Source of the DNA: Paenibacillus castaneae
GTDB taxonomy: Bacteria > Bacillota > Bacilli > Paenibacillales > Paenibacillaceae
Assembly: GCF_002884445.1 (NCBI RefSeq)
Contig: NZ_KZ614144.1
Coordinates: 5,066,094-5,130,093 of the forward strand
Reading direction: 5' to 3'
DNA length: 64,000 nucleotides
Position 1 is the first letter of the stretch; the number at the start of each line of letters is the position of its first letter. The notes below the pieces were generated by a model. The model made no database searches, was not told the origin of the DNA, and saw nothing but the letters and a program-made list of their open reading frames with translations. The translations under genes were made by a program, and so were the position numbers. This document shows positions 35,821 through 44,526 of this stretch, piece after piece.

Positions 35821-36384
35821 TTAATCCTCAATCTCCTTCGGTATGAAGCGATAGATATCTCCTGTCTCGAAGGAATCAATTAGACGATGGAGCCAATTAT
35901 AGTATTTTAATGCATCTTCAATTTTCTGAGCGTCATTGTTCAAAATTTGTGTGAATATAGGATCATGCTCATACTGCTCTTTAAGCAAATCAATTTCTTT
36001 CAGCGTACGAGTCAGCGTGCTCATATTTTGCTCGACGGCCTTTCTCCATTTAATCGAGAAGAAATCCGAAAAATTTTGGTGCCAGTCCGTCACAACCTCA
36101 TACAGGTCTTTGCGGGAGCCTTTGCCCCATACTTTATTAATCATTTTCAAATCATGCAGCGTACGCATTCCTGTACTCATCGATGTCTTGCTCATTCCCA
36201 TCGTTGCGCTCATCTCATCTAAGGTCACAGGTTCCTGGTTGAAAAACATATTTCCATACAAATGACCAATAGATAACGTAATACCGTACAAATCCATGTT
36301 TTTTCCGATCGATTCAATGACCCGTCGGCGTGTGTTATTCAATTTGGTGAGCTGTTCGTCTGTTAATGTGGCAAGTTCATCCAT
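35821..36384 (-). CDS. GbsR/OpcR-family transcriptional regulator (MarR-like)
   Basis: About 187 residues. A winged helix-turn-helix (VTLDEMSATMGMSKTSMSTGMRTL) sits in a GbsR-type frame with GITLSIGHLYGNMFF before it and a helical C-terminal domain (~95-187) that binds choline or related osmolytes in this family. AGGAGG precedes ATG 36384; the frame to 36456 is upstream of it. It is divergent from opuAA, 240 bases away, so repression of opuA in response to choline-type ligands is likely by analogy with GbsR, OpuAR and OpcR. Confidence 0.88.
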   Translation of the reverse strand: MDELATLTDEQLTKLNNTRRRVIESIGKNMDLYGITLSIGHLYGNMFFNQEPVTLDEMSATMGMSKTSMSTGMRTLHDLKMINKVWGKGSRKDLYEVVTDWHQNFSDFFSIKWRKAVEQNMSTLTRTLKEIDLLKEQYEHDPIFTQILNNDAQKIEDALKYYNWLHRLIDSFETGDIYRFIPKEIED

Positions 36385-36509
36385 GTCGTTCCTCCTGAGG
36401 AGTGTCGTTCCCCCTATCTGTTCTTCATTAATTATTGTAATCAAATGCCTGTCCATATGTAAAGAAAGCTTTTCATACGAAAAAGGGAGTTATCAAGAGA
36501 ATACAGTAT

Positions 36510-36545
36510 GTAAAGTACGTAAAGTTATAACTGTACAAAGTATAC
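36510..36545. promoter_or_regulatory. Candidate operator between gbsR-like gene and opuA
   Basis: GTAAAGT occurs at 36510-36516 and 36519-36525 with a 9-base period, followed by GTACAAAGTATAC at 36533-36545. It lies midway in the divergent spacer. Binding by the GbsR-like protein is a guess. Confidence 0.35.
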
Positions 36546-36623
36546 GACGCCTCACGCCTTTTGACCTTTACAAAGATAACCATCAAACTTGGAAGAGCGA
36601 AACAATCATCAAGGGGGCATTAT

Positions 36624-37820
36624 ATGGCGATTATAGAAGCCAAGAGGCTGACCAAAATCTTCGGAACAGATCCGAAAAAAGCGATTCCGCTGCTGGATAA
36701 AGGATGGTCAAAAGAAAAAATCTTAGCGGAAACGAAGCTGACGGTTGGTGTAAATCAAGCAAGCTTCGCAATCGAAGAAGGACAAATATTCGTTATCATG
36801 GGCTTATCCGGGAGCGGAAAATCAACGCTTGTACGTCTGCTTAATCGATTGATTGAGCCTACTTCAGGAGAAGTGCTGTTTAATGGCACGGACATCCTGC
36901 GTATGACGCCTGAGAAGCTGCGGCAATTTAGACGGAAAAATGTAGGTATGGTCTTTCAAAAGTTTGCCCTATTTCCTCATCGCACAGTCATTCAAAACAT
37001 TGAATATGGCCTTGAGGTACAAGGGATTGAGAAGAACAAACGGAGAGAGATGGCCATGCAGTCATTAGAACTCGTAGGGCTGAAAGGCTGGGAGCATAGT
37101 TATCCCAATCAGCTTAGCGGCGGCATGCAGCAGCGTGTCGGACTCGCAAGAGGGCTTGCCAATGAGCCTGATGTGCTGTTAATGGATGAAGCGTTCAGCG
37201 CGCTCGACCCGCTTATTCGAAAGGATATGCAGGACGAACTGCTTGAGCTTCAAGCCAAAATGAAAAAAACAATTGTATTCATTACTCACGATTTGAATGA
37301 AGCGCTGCGGATTGGCGATCAAATAGCCTTAATGAAAGATGGCAGCATCGTCCAAATCGGTTCGCCTGAAGAAATTTTAATGCAGCCGGCTAACAAATAT
37401 GTGGAACGGTTCGTCGAGGACGTCGATTTGTCCAAAGTATTGACTGCATCACATGTCATGATAAAGGCTGAAACTATTACGCTGGAGAGAGGGCCTCGTG
37501 TAGCGCTGCAGTTCATGCGTGACCGTGGTATTTCCTCATTATATGTCGTAGACAAAAGAATGCATCTTCTCGGTGTAATTACGGCCGAGGAAGCAGTAAA
37601 TGCAATTAAGAACGGACGAAGTCTCGAAGAAGCGATGGAACGCGAGGCACCTACTGCTGTCTCAGAGACACTGCTCCATGAACTTTTCGAATTAATGAGT
37701 AATTCAAAATTTCCCGTATCCATTATTGATGATAGCGGAAGATTGAAGGGCATCGTCATTAAAGGCGCCGTTCTTGCCGCTTTATCTGGAAACTCGGTAA
37801 TGGAGGATGGTGAACGATGA
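36624..37820 (+). CDS. opuAA: Glycine betaine ABC transporter ATP-binding protein OpuAA
   Basis: 398 residues. The nucleotide-binding domain has GLSGSGKST (Walker A), NQLSGGMQQRV (signature), LLMDEAFSALDP (Walker B) and FITHD; the C-terminal ~115 residues are a CBS pair (DRGISSLYVVD, SKFPVSIIDD) that in OpuA senses ionic strength. GGGGG precedes ATG 36624. It overlaps opuAB by four bases (ATGA). It powers uptake of osmoprotectant under salt stress. Confidence 0.95.
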   Translation: MAIIEAKRLTKIFGTDPKKAIPLLDKGWSKEKILAETKLTVGVNQASFAIEEGQIFVIMGLSGSGKSTLVRLLNRLIEPTSGEVLFNGTDILRMTPEKLRQFRRKNVGMVFQKFALFPHRTVIQNIEYGLEVQGIEKNKRREMAMQSLELVGLKGWEHSYPNQLSGGMQQRVGLARGLANEPDVLLMDEAFSALDPLIRKDMQDELLELQAKMKKTIVFITHDLNEALRIGDQIALMKDGSIVQIGSPEEILMQPANKYVERFVEDVDLSKVLTASHVMIKAETITLERGPRVALQFMRDRGISSLYVVDKRMHLLGVITAEEAVNAIKNGRSLEEAMEREAPTAVSETLLHELFELMSNSKFPVSIIDDSGRLKGIVIKGAVLAALSGNSVMEDGER

Positions 37821-38653
37821 ATCTACCTAAAATCCCTTTAGCCAATTGGATTGAATGGCTGGAAACATGGCTGGAAAATCATCTAGATCCGCTATTTCAA
37901 TTTATCCGACTAGTTGTCGGTAAAACAGTTAATGGATTAGATGTCATGCTCAACTGGTTCCCTGCTCTTGTACTTATTGTTATTTTTGGTGCTTTAGCTT
38001 GGTATATAGGCAAGTGGAAAATGGGCGTTTTCACGCTAATAGGTCTGCTGATTATTGAAAATCTCGGCTACTGGAGCCAAACGATGCAGACGCTCGCACT
38101 CGTTCTAACCTCAGCCTTTATATCTGTATTAATTGGTGTTCCCGTCGGAATATTATGCGCACGCAGCAACAAAACTCAGAAAATAGTAACTCCTCTGCTA
38201 GACTTTATGCAGACGATGCCGGCATTTGTATATTTGCTGCCTGCCGTTACCTTCTTCTCCCTCGGAGTTGTTCCCGGCGTTATATCTTCAATCATTTTCG
38301 CGATTCCGCCAACTATCCGATTAACGAATCTAGGAATTCGTCAGGTTCCAGAAGAACTGGTTGAAGCAGCCGATGCATTCGGCTCTACTCCTACACAGAA
38401 GCTGTTCAAGCTGCAGCTTCCGATTGCATTGCCAACTATGATGGCTGGCATCAATCAGACGATCATGCTATCGCTATCGATGGTTGTCATTGCATCGATG
38501 ATCGGTGCGCAAGGTGTTGGTGCGTATGTATACAGGGCCGTTACACAGGGCAACACAGGCGTCGGCTTTGAAGCCGGGCTTGCCATCGTTATTTTAGCTA
38601 TTATTTTGGATCGTTTAACTCAACAAGTCATTCGCAGAACAAAAGCAAATTAA
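37817..38653 (+). CDS. opuAB: Glycine betaine ABC transporter permease OpuAB
   Basis: 278 residues with about seven membrane helices. The EAA loop is visible as EELVEAADAFGSTPTQKLFKLQLPIALPTM, preceded by the conserved DFMQTMPAFVYLLPAVTFFSLG block of ProW/OpuAB permeases. Start ATG overlaps the opuAA stop, so the two are translationally coupled. The binding-protein gene follows after a 149-base spacer filled with hairpin repeats. Confidence 0.95.
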   Translation: MNLPKIPLANWIEWLETWLENHLDPLFQFIRLVVGKTVNGLDVMLNWFPALVLIVIFGALAWYIGKWKMGVFTLIGLLIIENLGYWSQTMQTLALVLTSAFISVLIGVPVGILCARSNKTQKIVTPLLDFMQTMPAFVYLLPAVTFFSLGVVPGVISSIIFAIPPTIRLTNLGIRQVPEELVEAADAFGSTPTQKLFKLQLPIALPTMMAGINQTIMLSLSMVVIASMIGAQGVGAYVYRAVTQGNTGVGFEAGLAIVILAIILDRLTQQVIRRTKAN

Positions 38654-38667
38654 TTCGATACCCTTTA

Positions 38668-38778
38668 GAAACTTAAGCGCGTGGTTTCGATGTAAGTTTT
38701 TCAAAAAGACTTTAAGACTATGCTTCCGAAGCTAGTTTTTTCTAAAAACTTAAGCGCATGGTTTCGATGTAAGTTTTC
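38668..38778 (+). repeat. Three tandem hairpin units between opuAB and opuAC
   Basis: Units at 38668-38701 and 38745-38778 share AACTTAAGCGCRTGGTTTCG and then ATGTAAGTTTT, with complementary ends (AAACTTA/TAAGTTT) forming hairpins. A third, diverged unit (about 38708-38741, GACTTTAAG...CTAGTTTTTT) lies between them. The array fills most of the spacer before the opuAC ribosome site. It likely acts on mRNA processing or stability. Confidence 0.8.
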
Positions 38779-38802
38779 ATAAAAACTTTAAGGAGTGATC
38801 TT

Positions 38803-39684
38803 TTGAAATTTAATAAAATGAATGTACTCGTAACAGCAATGTTGGTTTTCGTATTATTAGCAGGCTGTTCTTCTACGAATGGTGACGGCAAGAAGAACGA
38901 CAGCAAGAATAAGATAACTCTCGCATATGTAGCATGGGACTCAGAAATTGCAAGCACTAATGTTGTTAAAGAAGTATTTGAGCAGAAGCTTGGATACAAA
39001 GTTGAAATGCTTCAGGTTGACGCAGGCCCAATGTGGGCTGGTATTTCTGATGGGAGCGCTGATGCTATGGTAGCAGCTTGGCTGCCGACAACCCATGCCT
39101 CTTATATATCGAAATACAACGGTAAATTCGAAGACCTGGGACCTAACCTCGAAGGTACTAAAATTGGTCTAGTCGTTCCGAAATATATGGACATTAACAG
39201 TATTGATGACCTCAACAAAACAATTGGCTCTGATGTGGACTACACGATTATTGGAATTGAGCCCGGCGCTGGGCTAATGATGTCTACAGAGAAGGTTCTG
39301 GATGAATACGGCTTGCGTGATAAGTGGAAATTGCTAGAGAGCTCCTCAGCAGCAATGACGCAGCAGCTTGAGAAAGCTTATGCCAACAAAGAACCGATTA
39401 TCGTCACAGGCTGGACGCCGCACTGGATGTTCGCGAAGATGGATCTTAAATATTTGGAGGATCCAAAAAACGTATATGGCGGTGACGAGCAAATTCATAC
39501 AATAGCTCGAAAAGATCTTAAGACTGATGATCCTAAAGCTTACGCTTTCTTAGATAAGTTCAACTGGTCGTCAGATGATATGGCATCTGTCATGATCGAA
39601 ATTCAAGAAGGCAAGTCGCCTGAAGATGCTGCCAAAGCTTGGGTCGAGCAAAATGCAGATAAAGTTGATGCATGGTTGAAATAA
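38803..39684 (+). CDS. opuAC: Glycine betaine-binding lipoprotein OpuAC
   Basis: 293 residues. The signal sequence ends in the lipobox LAGC (Cys about residue 22), so the protein is a membrane-tethered receptor. The ProX/OpuAC fold follows, with DAGPMWAGISDGSADAMVAAWLP and VTGWTPHWMFAKMDLKYLEDP carrying the Trp residues that cage the trimethylammonium group. TTG 38803 is the start, seven bases after AGGAG. Last gene of the opuA operon, followed by a strong terminator. Confidence 0.95.
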   Translation: MKFNKMNVLVTAMLVFVLLAGCSSTNGDGKKNDSKNKITLAYVAWDSEIASTNVVKEVFEQKLGYKVEMLQVDAGPMWAGISDGSADAMVAAWLPTTHASYISKYNGKFEDLGPNLEGTKIGLVVPKYMDINSIDDLNKTIGSDVDYTIIGIEPGAGLMMSTEKVLDEYGLRDKWKLLESSSAAMTQQLEKAYANKEPIIVTGWTPHWMFAKMDLKYLEDPKNVYGGDEQIHTIARKDLKTDDPKAYAFLDKFNWSSDDMASVMIEIQEGKSPEDAAKAWVEQNADKVDAWLK

Positions 39685-40080
39685 GAATATGAATTGAGAT
39701 CTCTTCAGTGAGATTTCAATGACAACATCAAATAGCCCTCTATGCTGGAAATATTCAGTGTAGAGGGCTATTTTTTGCTTCCACTAGTCCTGGATAAGCA
39801 GAATGTGATGGGAAGTCCGCTGAAATAGAAATGGCTAACTGGAAAAGCTGCAGCTAATATTTATCGTCAGAGTCATTAAAGAACATTTAGCTGTATAACC
39901 TCACGTTAATCCAGACCAAAATCTACAAATTACAAAGAATGACCCGAATTAGATGGAGAAATTGCAGTTAGAAGCAAAAAACTGAAAACTTCAGAAGGAA
40001 TAGATGTAGCTTATACAGTTACTTAATCTGGGAGGGAGTGATCTCGTTTGAGGAGCCAGGGGAATTCGACTCTTCCTCCA
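39685..40080. other. Intergenic region after opuA, possible gene remnant
   Basis: After the opuA terminator no intact gene is seen up to the next hairpin. Around 39930-40027 one frame reads PELDGEIAVRSKKLKTSEG then IDVAYTVT and a stop, which looks protein-like but has a stop just before it and no start. It may be the tail of a lost gene; I do not recognise it. Confidence 0.35.
39731..39776 (+). terminator. Terminator of the opuA operon
   Basis: AATAGCCCTCTA/TAGAGGGCTATT stem followed by T6, about 45 bases after the opuAC stop. Confidence 0.88.
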
Positions 40081-40129
40081 AACAAAAGCTGTCCCATGGT
40101 TTCTAGAAACCAATGGGACAGCTTTTGTT
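40081..40129 (-). terminator. Very long terminator hairpin after the LacI operon
   Basis: AACAAAAGCTGTCCCAT and its complement enclose GGTTTC-TA-GAAACC, giving about 23 pairs with one bulged A. It lies 17 bases beyond the last dehydrogenase stop. Confidence 0.8.
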
Positions 40130-40145
40130 AACAGAAATTATATCA

Positions 40146-41246
40146 TTAGTCCAAGCAATACGGCTGCAATCCAAGCGGAAGCAAAGCCGGACGCTCACAA
40201 GTGCTCTTCATTACATAATGCACGCCCTGCTCAGATGCGTCATGGAAGCCGTGCATAGCTTCCAGCACATGATAGGCGAGCTCACCGTTAGCGCGATGCT
40301 TACGGCCGGTTTGAATCGCCTTAGCCATATCAGCAGCGCCTACGCCGCGGGCATTCTCCGTATAGCCATAAGCTAGCGGTATCTCCGACCACTCATGTGA
40401 TCCTGCACGGCAAATCCGAACATTGCCGCCGAAATTGTTAGGATCTGGGACGATCATTGTACCCCCGCTGCCGTATATTTCAATGCGCGGCAGCGTCGAT
40501 CCGCCCTTCACGTCGAAGCTCGCCAGCAGCGTACCAATTGGTCCGGATGCGAAATCGATTACACCGGCAATATGCGTTGGCACTTCTACTTTTACCTTCT
40601 GACCGTATTTCGGCTTGCTCGTAATCGTTCTCTCCGGATAGCTTATTCGTGCCGAGCCTGTTACGCGTGCAATCGGACCTAGAAGCGCAACTAGTGCAGT
40701 CAAATAATAGGGGCCCATATCGAACATTGGTCCGCCGCCGGTCTGATAATAAAATTCAGGCGCCGGATGCCATGATTCATGACCGCCGCCTACTACGAAA
40801 GCGGTTGCCCCGATTGGAGTACCGATCCAGCCGTCCTCTAGCAGCTTAATGCTCGTTTGGATACCGCCTCCAAGGAAGGTGTCAGGCGCGCTGCCTACAA
40901 GAAGTCCCTTCTTCTCAGCTAGCGCTAATACTTCCTGCGCTTCCTCTCTTGTCACTGCGAAAGGCTTCTCTACATATACATGCTTCCCAGCCTCCAGAGC
41001 CCGCAAGCATACCGATGCATGCGCCTGAGGGATGGTTAAATTAATAATCATTTGAATATCCGGATCAGCAAGCAGTTCCTCTACAGAACAGCCGCGAATG
41101 CCAAATTCCTCGCCTCTTGCCTTAGCTCGCTCTACATCTAAATCCGCACAGGCCACAACCTGAAGCGCATCAAACCGATTGCCATTCTCCAAATAAATTC
41201 CACTAATATTACCTGTTCCGATAATGCCTGCTTTTATTTTCTCCAT
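40146..41246 (-). CDS. Gfo/Idh/MocA family oxidoreductase
   Basis: 366 residues. GIIGTGNISGIYL is the Rossmann NAD(P) motif and YVEKPFAVT carries the catalytic-region EKP signature; the C-terminal half is the alpha/beta substrate domain. Members oxidise sugars, inositols or sugar derivatives. It is the last gene of a LacI-controlled operon that also holds a ThuA protein and a second family member with low similarity to this one. Together they likely oxidise and rearrange a keto-sugar or glucoside; the substrate is unknown. Confidence 0.88.
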   Translation of the reverse strand: MEKIKAGIIGTGNISGIYLENGNRFDALQVVACADLDVERAKARGEEFGIRGCSVEELLADPDIQMIINLTIPQAHASVCLRALEAGKHVYVEKPFAVTREEAQEVLALAEKKGLLVGSAPDTFLGGGIQTSIKLLEDGWIGTPIGATAFVVGGGHESWHPAPEFYYQTGGGPMFDMGPYYLTALVALLGPIARVTGSARISYPERTITSKPKYGQKVKVEVPTHIAGVIDFASGPIGTLLASFDVKGGSTLPRIEIYGSGGTMIVPDPNNFGGNVRICRAGSHEWSEIPLAYGYTENARGVGAADMAKAIQTGRKHRANGELAYHVLEAMHGFHDASEQGVHYVMKSTCERPALLPLGLQPYCLD

Positions 41247-41294
41247 ATTCGTCCGTCCCTCGTCCCATCTGCTATTGAAATATAATGATTATAT

Positions 41295-42011
41295 TTAAAG
41301 CTGATTATCTGCCATACCGCTGTAAACAGCCGCTCCTGTGCCAGCTGCTTGTGCTTTGCCTTCGGCACACCATAGGAAGCCGCGTCGCATAAGCTCCTTT
41401 ACCGTTGCAATTTCGATAATATTGGCTTGATGGCCTAGCGAGTTGTAATATACTCTTCCAACTCCCCAGCGCTTTGTCCATACAACAGGCATATCCACAG
41501 CTTTATTAAGTGAATGAGGGCCCGATACTACAGGAAAACGTGTTGTTGCGAGCACTTCAACGGCCGGATCAACATGCAGATAGTACTGCTCTGAGCTTAC
41601 GACGAAATCTTCGATGCCATCGGTGAGCGGACTTGACGAATTATTAATATTCACCGTATATTCAACACCGTCATTGCCTGGATGAGCAACCCATTGCCCG
41701 CCAGTCATAAACTGCCAATCTACGTTTTCGCGGAACGCATCACACATGCCGCCATGGCAACCTGCCAATCCTACGCCGCTTTGCACCGCTGCTGACACAT
41801 TGTTAACAAGCTGCTGGTCAATGCGCGCCATCGTCCATACTGGAACGATGAGATCGAGTCCCATCAGCTTCTCCGCGTCTGCGAACGCTTCCAGCGTATC
41901 CGAAACCTCTACTTCAAAGTTTTCTCCGACAAGCAGCTCGCGGAAAATCTCGGCCACTTCCTTCGGCTGATGACCATCCCAGCCACCCCATACAATCAAA
42001 GCCTTCTTCAT
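41295..42011 (-). CDS. ThuA-like domain protein
   Basis: 238 residues of the ThuA/glutamine-amidotransferase-like fold: ALIVWGGWDGHQPKE at the start, then AGCHGGMCDAFR at the nucleophile-elbow position and YYNSLGHQ near the end. ThuA proteins act in disaccharide (trehalose-type) catabolism with Gfo/Idh dehydrogenases through 3-keto sugars. It lies between two such dehydrogenase genes, 48 and 41 bases from each, consistent with one operon and a keto-glycoside pathway. Confidence 0.88.
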   Translation of the reverse strand: MKKALIVWGGWDGHQPKEVAEIFRELLVGENFEVEVSDTLEAFADAEKLMGLDLIVPVWTMARIDQQLVNNVSAAVQSGVGLAGCHGGMCDAFRENVDWQFMTGGQWVAHPGNDGVEYTVNINNSSSPLTDGIEDFVVSSEQYYLHVDPAVEVLATTRFPVVSGPHSLNKAVDMPVVWTKRWGVGRVYYNSLGHQANIIEIATVKELMRRGFLWCAEGKAQAAGTGAAVYSGMADNQL

Positions 42012-42052
42012 TGTCTTTCCCTGCCTCTCAACACCGTTATTATATTTATCTA

Positions 42053-43216
42053 TTAGGACAACTCGCTAATTGAAACCCAGCGGCGTTCGGCAATTGAACG
42101 ATCTACGGCCTCAAGCACCTCTTGGCACTTCACACCGTCAACAAAGTTAGGTACAGGCTGGCGATCCTCAGCAAATGCCTGCATAAGCTCGTGCATCTCA
42201 TGCGTGAACGTATGCTCATAACCAATCGTGTGTCCAGCAGGCCACCAAGCATCCATATAAGCATGAGCAGGATCAGTTGCCAGCACGCGGCGGAAGCCCT
42301 GTACATCCTCAGCATCATCCGTGAAATAAACCTCAAGCTCATTCATGCGTTCGAAATCAAACTTGATGCTGCCTTTGCTGCCGTTAATTTCGAAGCCGTT
42401 CGTACAGCGATGGCCTGCTGCGAAGCGCGTAGCCTCGAAGCTTCCAAGCGCACCGCCCGCAAAGCGGGTCATGAATAAGGTCGCATCATCAACCGTTACC
42501 TTGCCCCGCGGGCCATCCGAGCTGCCTTTTGCACTCAAGCCTGTCATCGCGGAAGCGATCGGACGTTCCTTCACGAATGTCTCACTCATGCCGATTACCT
42601 CTTCAAACTCGCCAACTAGGAATCGCGCCATATCGATAAGATGCGCTCCTAAATCTCCGTGGGAGCCAGATCCCGCAATTTCCTTCTGAAGGCGCCATAC
42701 AAGCGGGAAGTTTGGATCAATGATCCAATCCTGTAGAAATACCGCGCGGAAATGAAAAATTTCACCGATGCGGCCATCCGAGACAAGCTTCTTCGCCAGT
42801 TGAATGGCAGGGGCAAAACGATAGTTAAAGCCGACCATATGCTTAACGCCAGCCTTCTCGGCTGCTTCAAGCATTTCTCTTGAATCCTCCAGCGTAAGCG
42901 CCAGCGGCTTCTCACAGAATATATGCTTGCCTGCTGCAGCTGCTGCAAGCGCAATCGCCTTATGAGCATCACTCGGTGCATTAATATCGATAAGATCTAT
43001 ATCATCGCGAGCAACAAGCTGCTTCCAATCCGTTTCTGAGCTTTCCCAGCCAAATTGTGTCCGAGCCTTCTCTAGACCTTCCGGGTCACGTCCGCATATT
43101 GCCTTCATCTCTGGCTTGATTGAATCCGGGAAAAACATCGGCAATGCCCGATAAGCGTTGCTGTGCGCCTTGCCCATAAATTTGTAACCAACCATGCCCA
43201 CACTTACTTTATCCAT
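42053..43216 (-). CDS. Gfo/Idh/MocA family oxidoreductase
   Basis: 387 residues. VGMVGYKFMGKAHSNAYR opens the Rossmann fold and FCEKPLALT holds the EKP signature; GDLGAHLIDMARFLVGE contains the conserved GxHxxD active-site region. It is first after the lacI-type regulator (22-base gap) and is read through toward ThuA and the second dehydrogenase. Substrate unknown, probably a sugar or glycoside. Confidence 0.9.
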   Translation of the reverse strand: MDKVSVGMVGYKFMGKAHSNAYRALPMFFPDSIKPEMKAICGRDPEGLEKARTQFGWESSETDWKQLVARDDIDLIDINAPSDAHKAIALAAAAAGKHIFCEKPLALTLEDSREMLEAAEKAGVKHMVGFNYRFAPAIQLAKKLVSDGRIGEIFHFRAVFLQDWIIDPNFPLVWRLQKEIAGSGSHGDLGAHLIDMARFLVGEFEEVIGMSETFVKERPIASAMTGLSAKGSSDGPRGKVTVDDATLFMTRFAGGALGSFEATRFAAGHRCTNGFEINGSKGSIKFDFERMNELEVYFTDDAEDVQGFRRVLATDPAHAYMDAWWPAGHTIGYEHTFTHEMHELMQAFAEDRQPVPNFVDGVKCQEVLEAVDRSIAERRWVSISELS

Positions 43217-43238
43217 TGTAAAACCACCTCTCGTTATA

Positions 43239-44255
43239 TTAGGATGTTTCCCTCTGAACGAAGCTTACAGGCAGCATAACCTGCACCGTTTGGTTTATTT
43301 GTTCCTTATACTCCGCGTCAAGCAGCCTTGCCGCTGCCAGTCTGCCCATCTCGTAGAAAGGTACGGCTACCGTTGAAAGCTGCGGACTCATAATGCGAGA
43401 GCCATCTGAATCATCATAGCCGACCAGTGCGTAATGCACGCCTGCCTCTAAAGAGAACTGGCGCAAACCATGCATAAGCCCGATAGCCATTCGATCGTTG
43501 GCAGTGAAAACAGCGTCGATGCTGCCTTCCGTAATTTTGTTTGCGATCACCTCAGCAAGCTCACTACCGCTCTTACGGCTATAGTTGCCTATGTAAATGA
43601 GATCCTCCTTGTAGATGATGGCTGCTTCATTTAGCGCATTCTTGTAGCCTTCCAGCCGATCTGCGCTATTGGAATATTGTGCAGGTCCGTTAATGAATGC
43701 TACCTTTCGCTTCCCCTGCCTAATCAAATGCTGAACCGCGGCTCTGCTTCCCGCTACATGATCAGCATCAACAGCCGTATAGCGCTCATCGTCAAAACGT
43801 TGGTTCACCAGACAAAAGGGATAGCCCTCTTCCTTCAGCTCCGCAAGCGCAGCACGCTCCTCTGGCACGTCTTGTGAGCCGAGCACGATACATGCGTCAA
43901 TCTTATGTGTCCGGAAAAGCTTGGCATAGTTTCTTGCGCCATCCGGTTCTCTGAAGATGAGCAGCAGGTCATAGCCGCAGCGCTTCGCCGTTTCTCCGAT
44001 TCCGCTCAATATTTCCGAAAAATAATACGTTGAAAATAAATGAACATTCGGTACAAATGGCAGTATTACACCGATATTCCCGCTTTTCTGTCGAGCGAAT
44101 TGCTGCGCAAGCGCACTCGGCACATACCCAAGCTCAGCAGATGCCCGCAGAACGCGTTCCCTAGTCTCTTGCTTGATTGGGCCTACGTTGTTCAATACTC
44201 TCGATACAGTAGCCTCCGAAACACCGGCCAGCTTCGCTACTTCTTTCCTGCTAAT
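43239..44255 (-). CDS. LacI family transcriptional regulator with non-standard start
   Basis: About 339 residues if started at ATT 44255. The helix-turn-helix is KEVAKLAGVSEATVSRVLNN, the hinge GYVPSALAQQFAR, then a sugar-binding periplasmic-type domain. The only ordinary start in frame, TTG 44195, falls inside the recognition region and would delete the DNA-binding helices. AGGAGG at 44270-44265 is six bases from ATC 44258 and nine from ATT 44255, and a TAG closes the frame upstream, so an ATC or ATT start is implied. It is first gene of its operon and likely binds the palindrome at 44297-44318. Confidence 0.85.
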   Translation of the reverse strand: MSRKEVAKLAGVSEATVSRVLNNVGPIKQETRERVLRASAELGYVPSALAQQFARQKSGNIGVILPFVPNVHLFSTYYFSEILSGIGETAKRCGYDLLLIFREPDGARNYAKLFRTHKIDACIVLGSQDVPEERAALAELKEEGYPFCLVNQRFDDERYTAVDADHVAGSRAAVQHLIRQGKRKVAFINGPAQYSNSADRLEGYKNALNEAAIIYKEDLIYIGNYSRKSGSELAEVIANKITEGSIDAVFTANDRMAIGLMHGLRQFSLEAGVHYALVGYDDSDGSRIMSPQLSTVAVPFYEMGRLAAARLLDAEYKEQINQTVQVMLPVSFVQRETS

Positions 44256-44264
44256 GATCTTTTG

Positions 44265-44270
44265 CCTCCT
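44265..44270 (-). promoter_or_regulatory. Ribosome binding site for the LacI-type gene
   Basis: A perfect AGGAGG on the minus strand, with no ATG, GTG or TTG in the following 20 bases in the LacI frame; it points to ATC 44258 or ATT 44255. Confidence 0.65.
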
Positions 44271-44296
44271 GAAAACGATATTCTATGTTGAAAATA

Positions 44297-44318
44297 ATAA
44301 TGTACACGCGTACATTAT
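44297..44318. promoter_or_regulatory. LacI-type operator palindrome
   Basis: ATAATGTAC and GTACATTAT, 9-base arms around ACGC, 40 bases upstream of the lacI-type start. The shape and CG-rich centre fit LacI-family operators, so autoregulation of the operon is likely. Confidence 0.75.
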
Positions 44319-44322
44319 GGCA

Positions 44323-44336
44323 TGAAAACGTTTTAT
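44323..44336. promoter_or_regulatory. cre-like site
   Basis: TGAAAACGTTTTAT matches the CcpA catabolite-control consensus except at the last two positions, and adjoins the LacI-type operator; carbon catabolite control of the operon is plausible. Confidence 0.45.
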
Positions 44337-44434
44337 CGTCAATAAACTTCTCGATATATAATTCCACAAATTTATCAGCTTCTCAAATATTCGCTTGCTG
44401 CTAATCCTCAGGAGCAAAACAGCTGTACATAAAA

Positions 44435-44471
44435 AACAGTCGAGCAGGCTTCTTCATCCTGTTCGACTGTT
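44435..44471 (-). terminator. Terminator of murG-like gene
   Basis: AACAGTCGA-CAGG/CCTG-TCGACTGTT stem with T6 on the minus strand. Confidence 0.85.
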
Positions 44472-44526
44472 CACTTCTCTATGGAAAGGGCTCGCCCTTA
44501 TCGTCTAAAAAGCATGAATCGCTGAC

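Noticed and set aside
38668..38778. Repeat array resembling a CRISPR
   Set aside because: Only two good copies plus one diverged copy, no unique spacers, self-complementary ends, and no cas genes; better explained as intercistronic hairpins.
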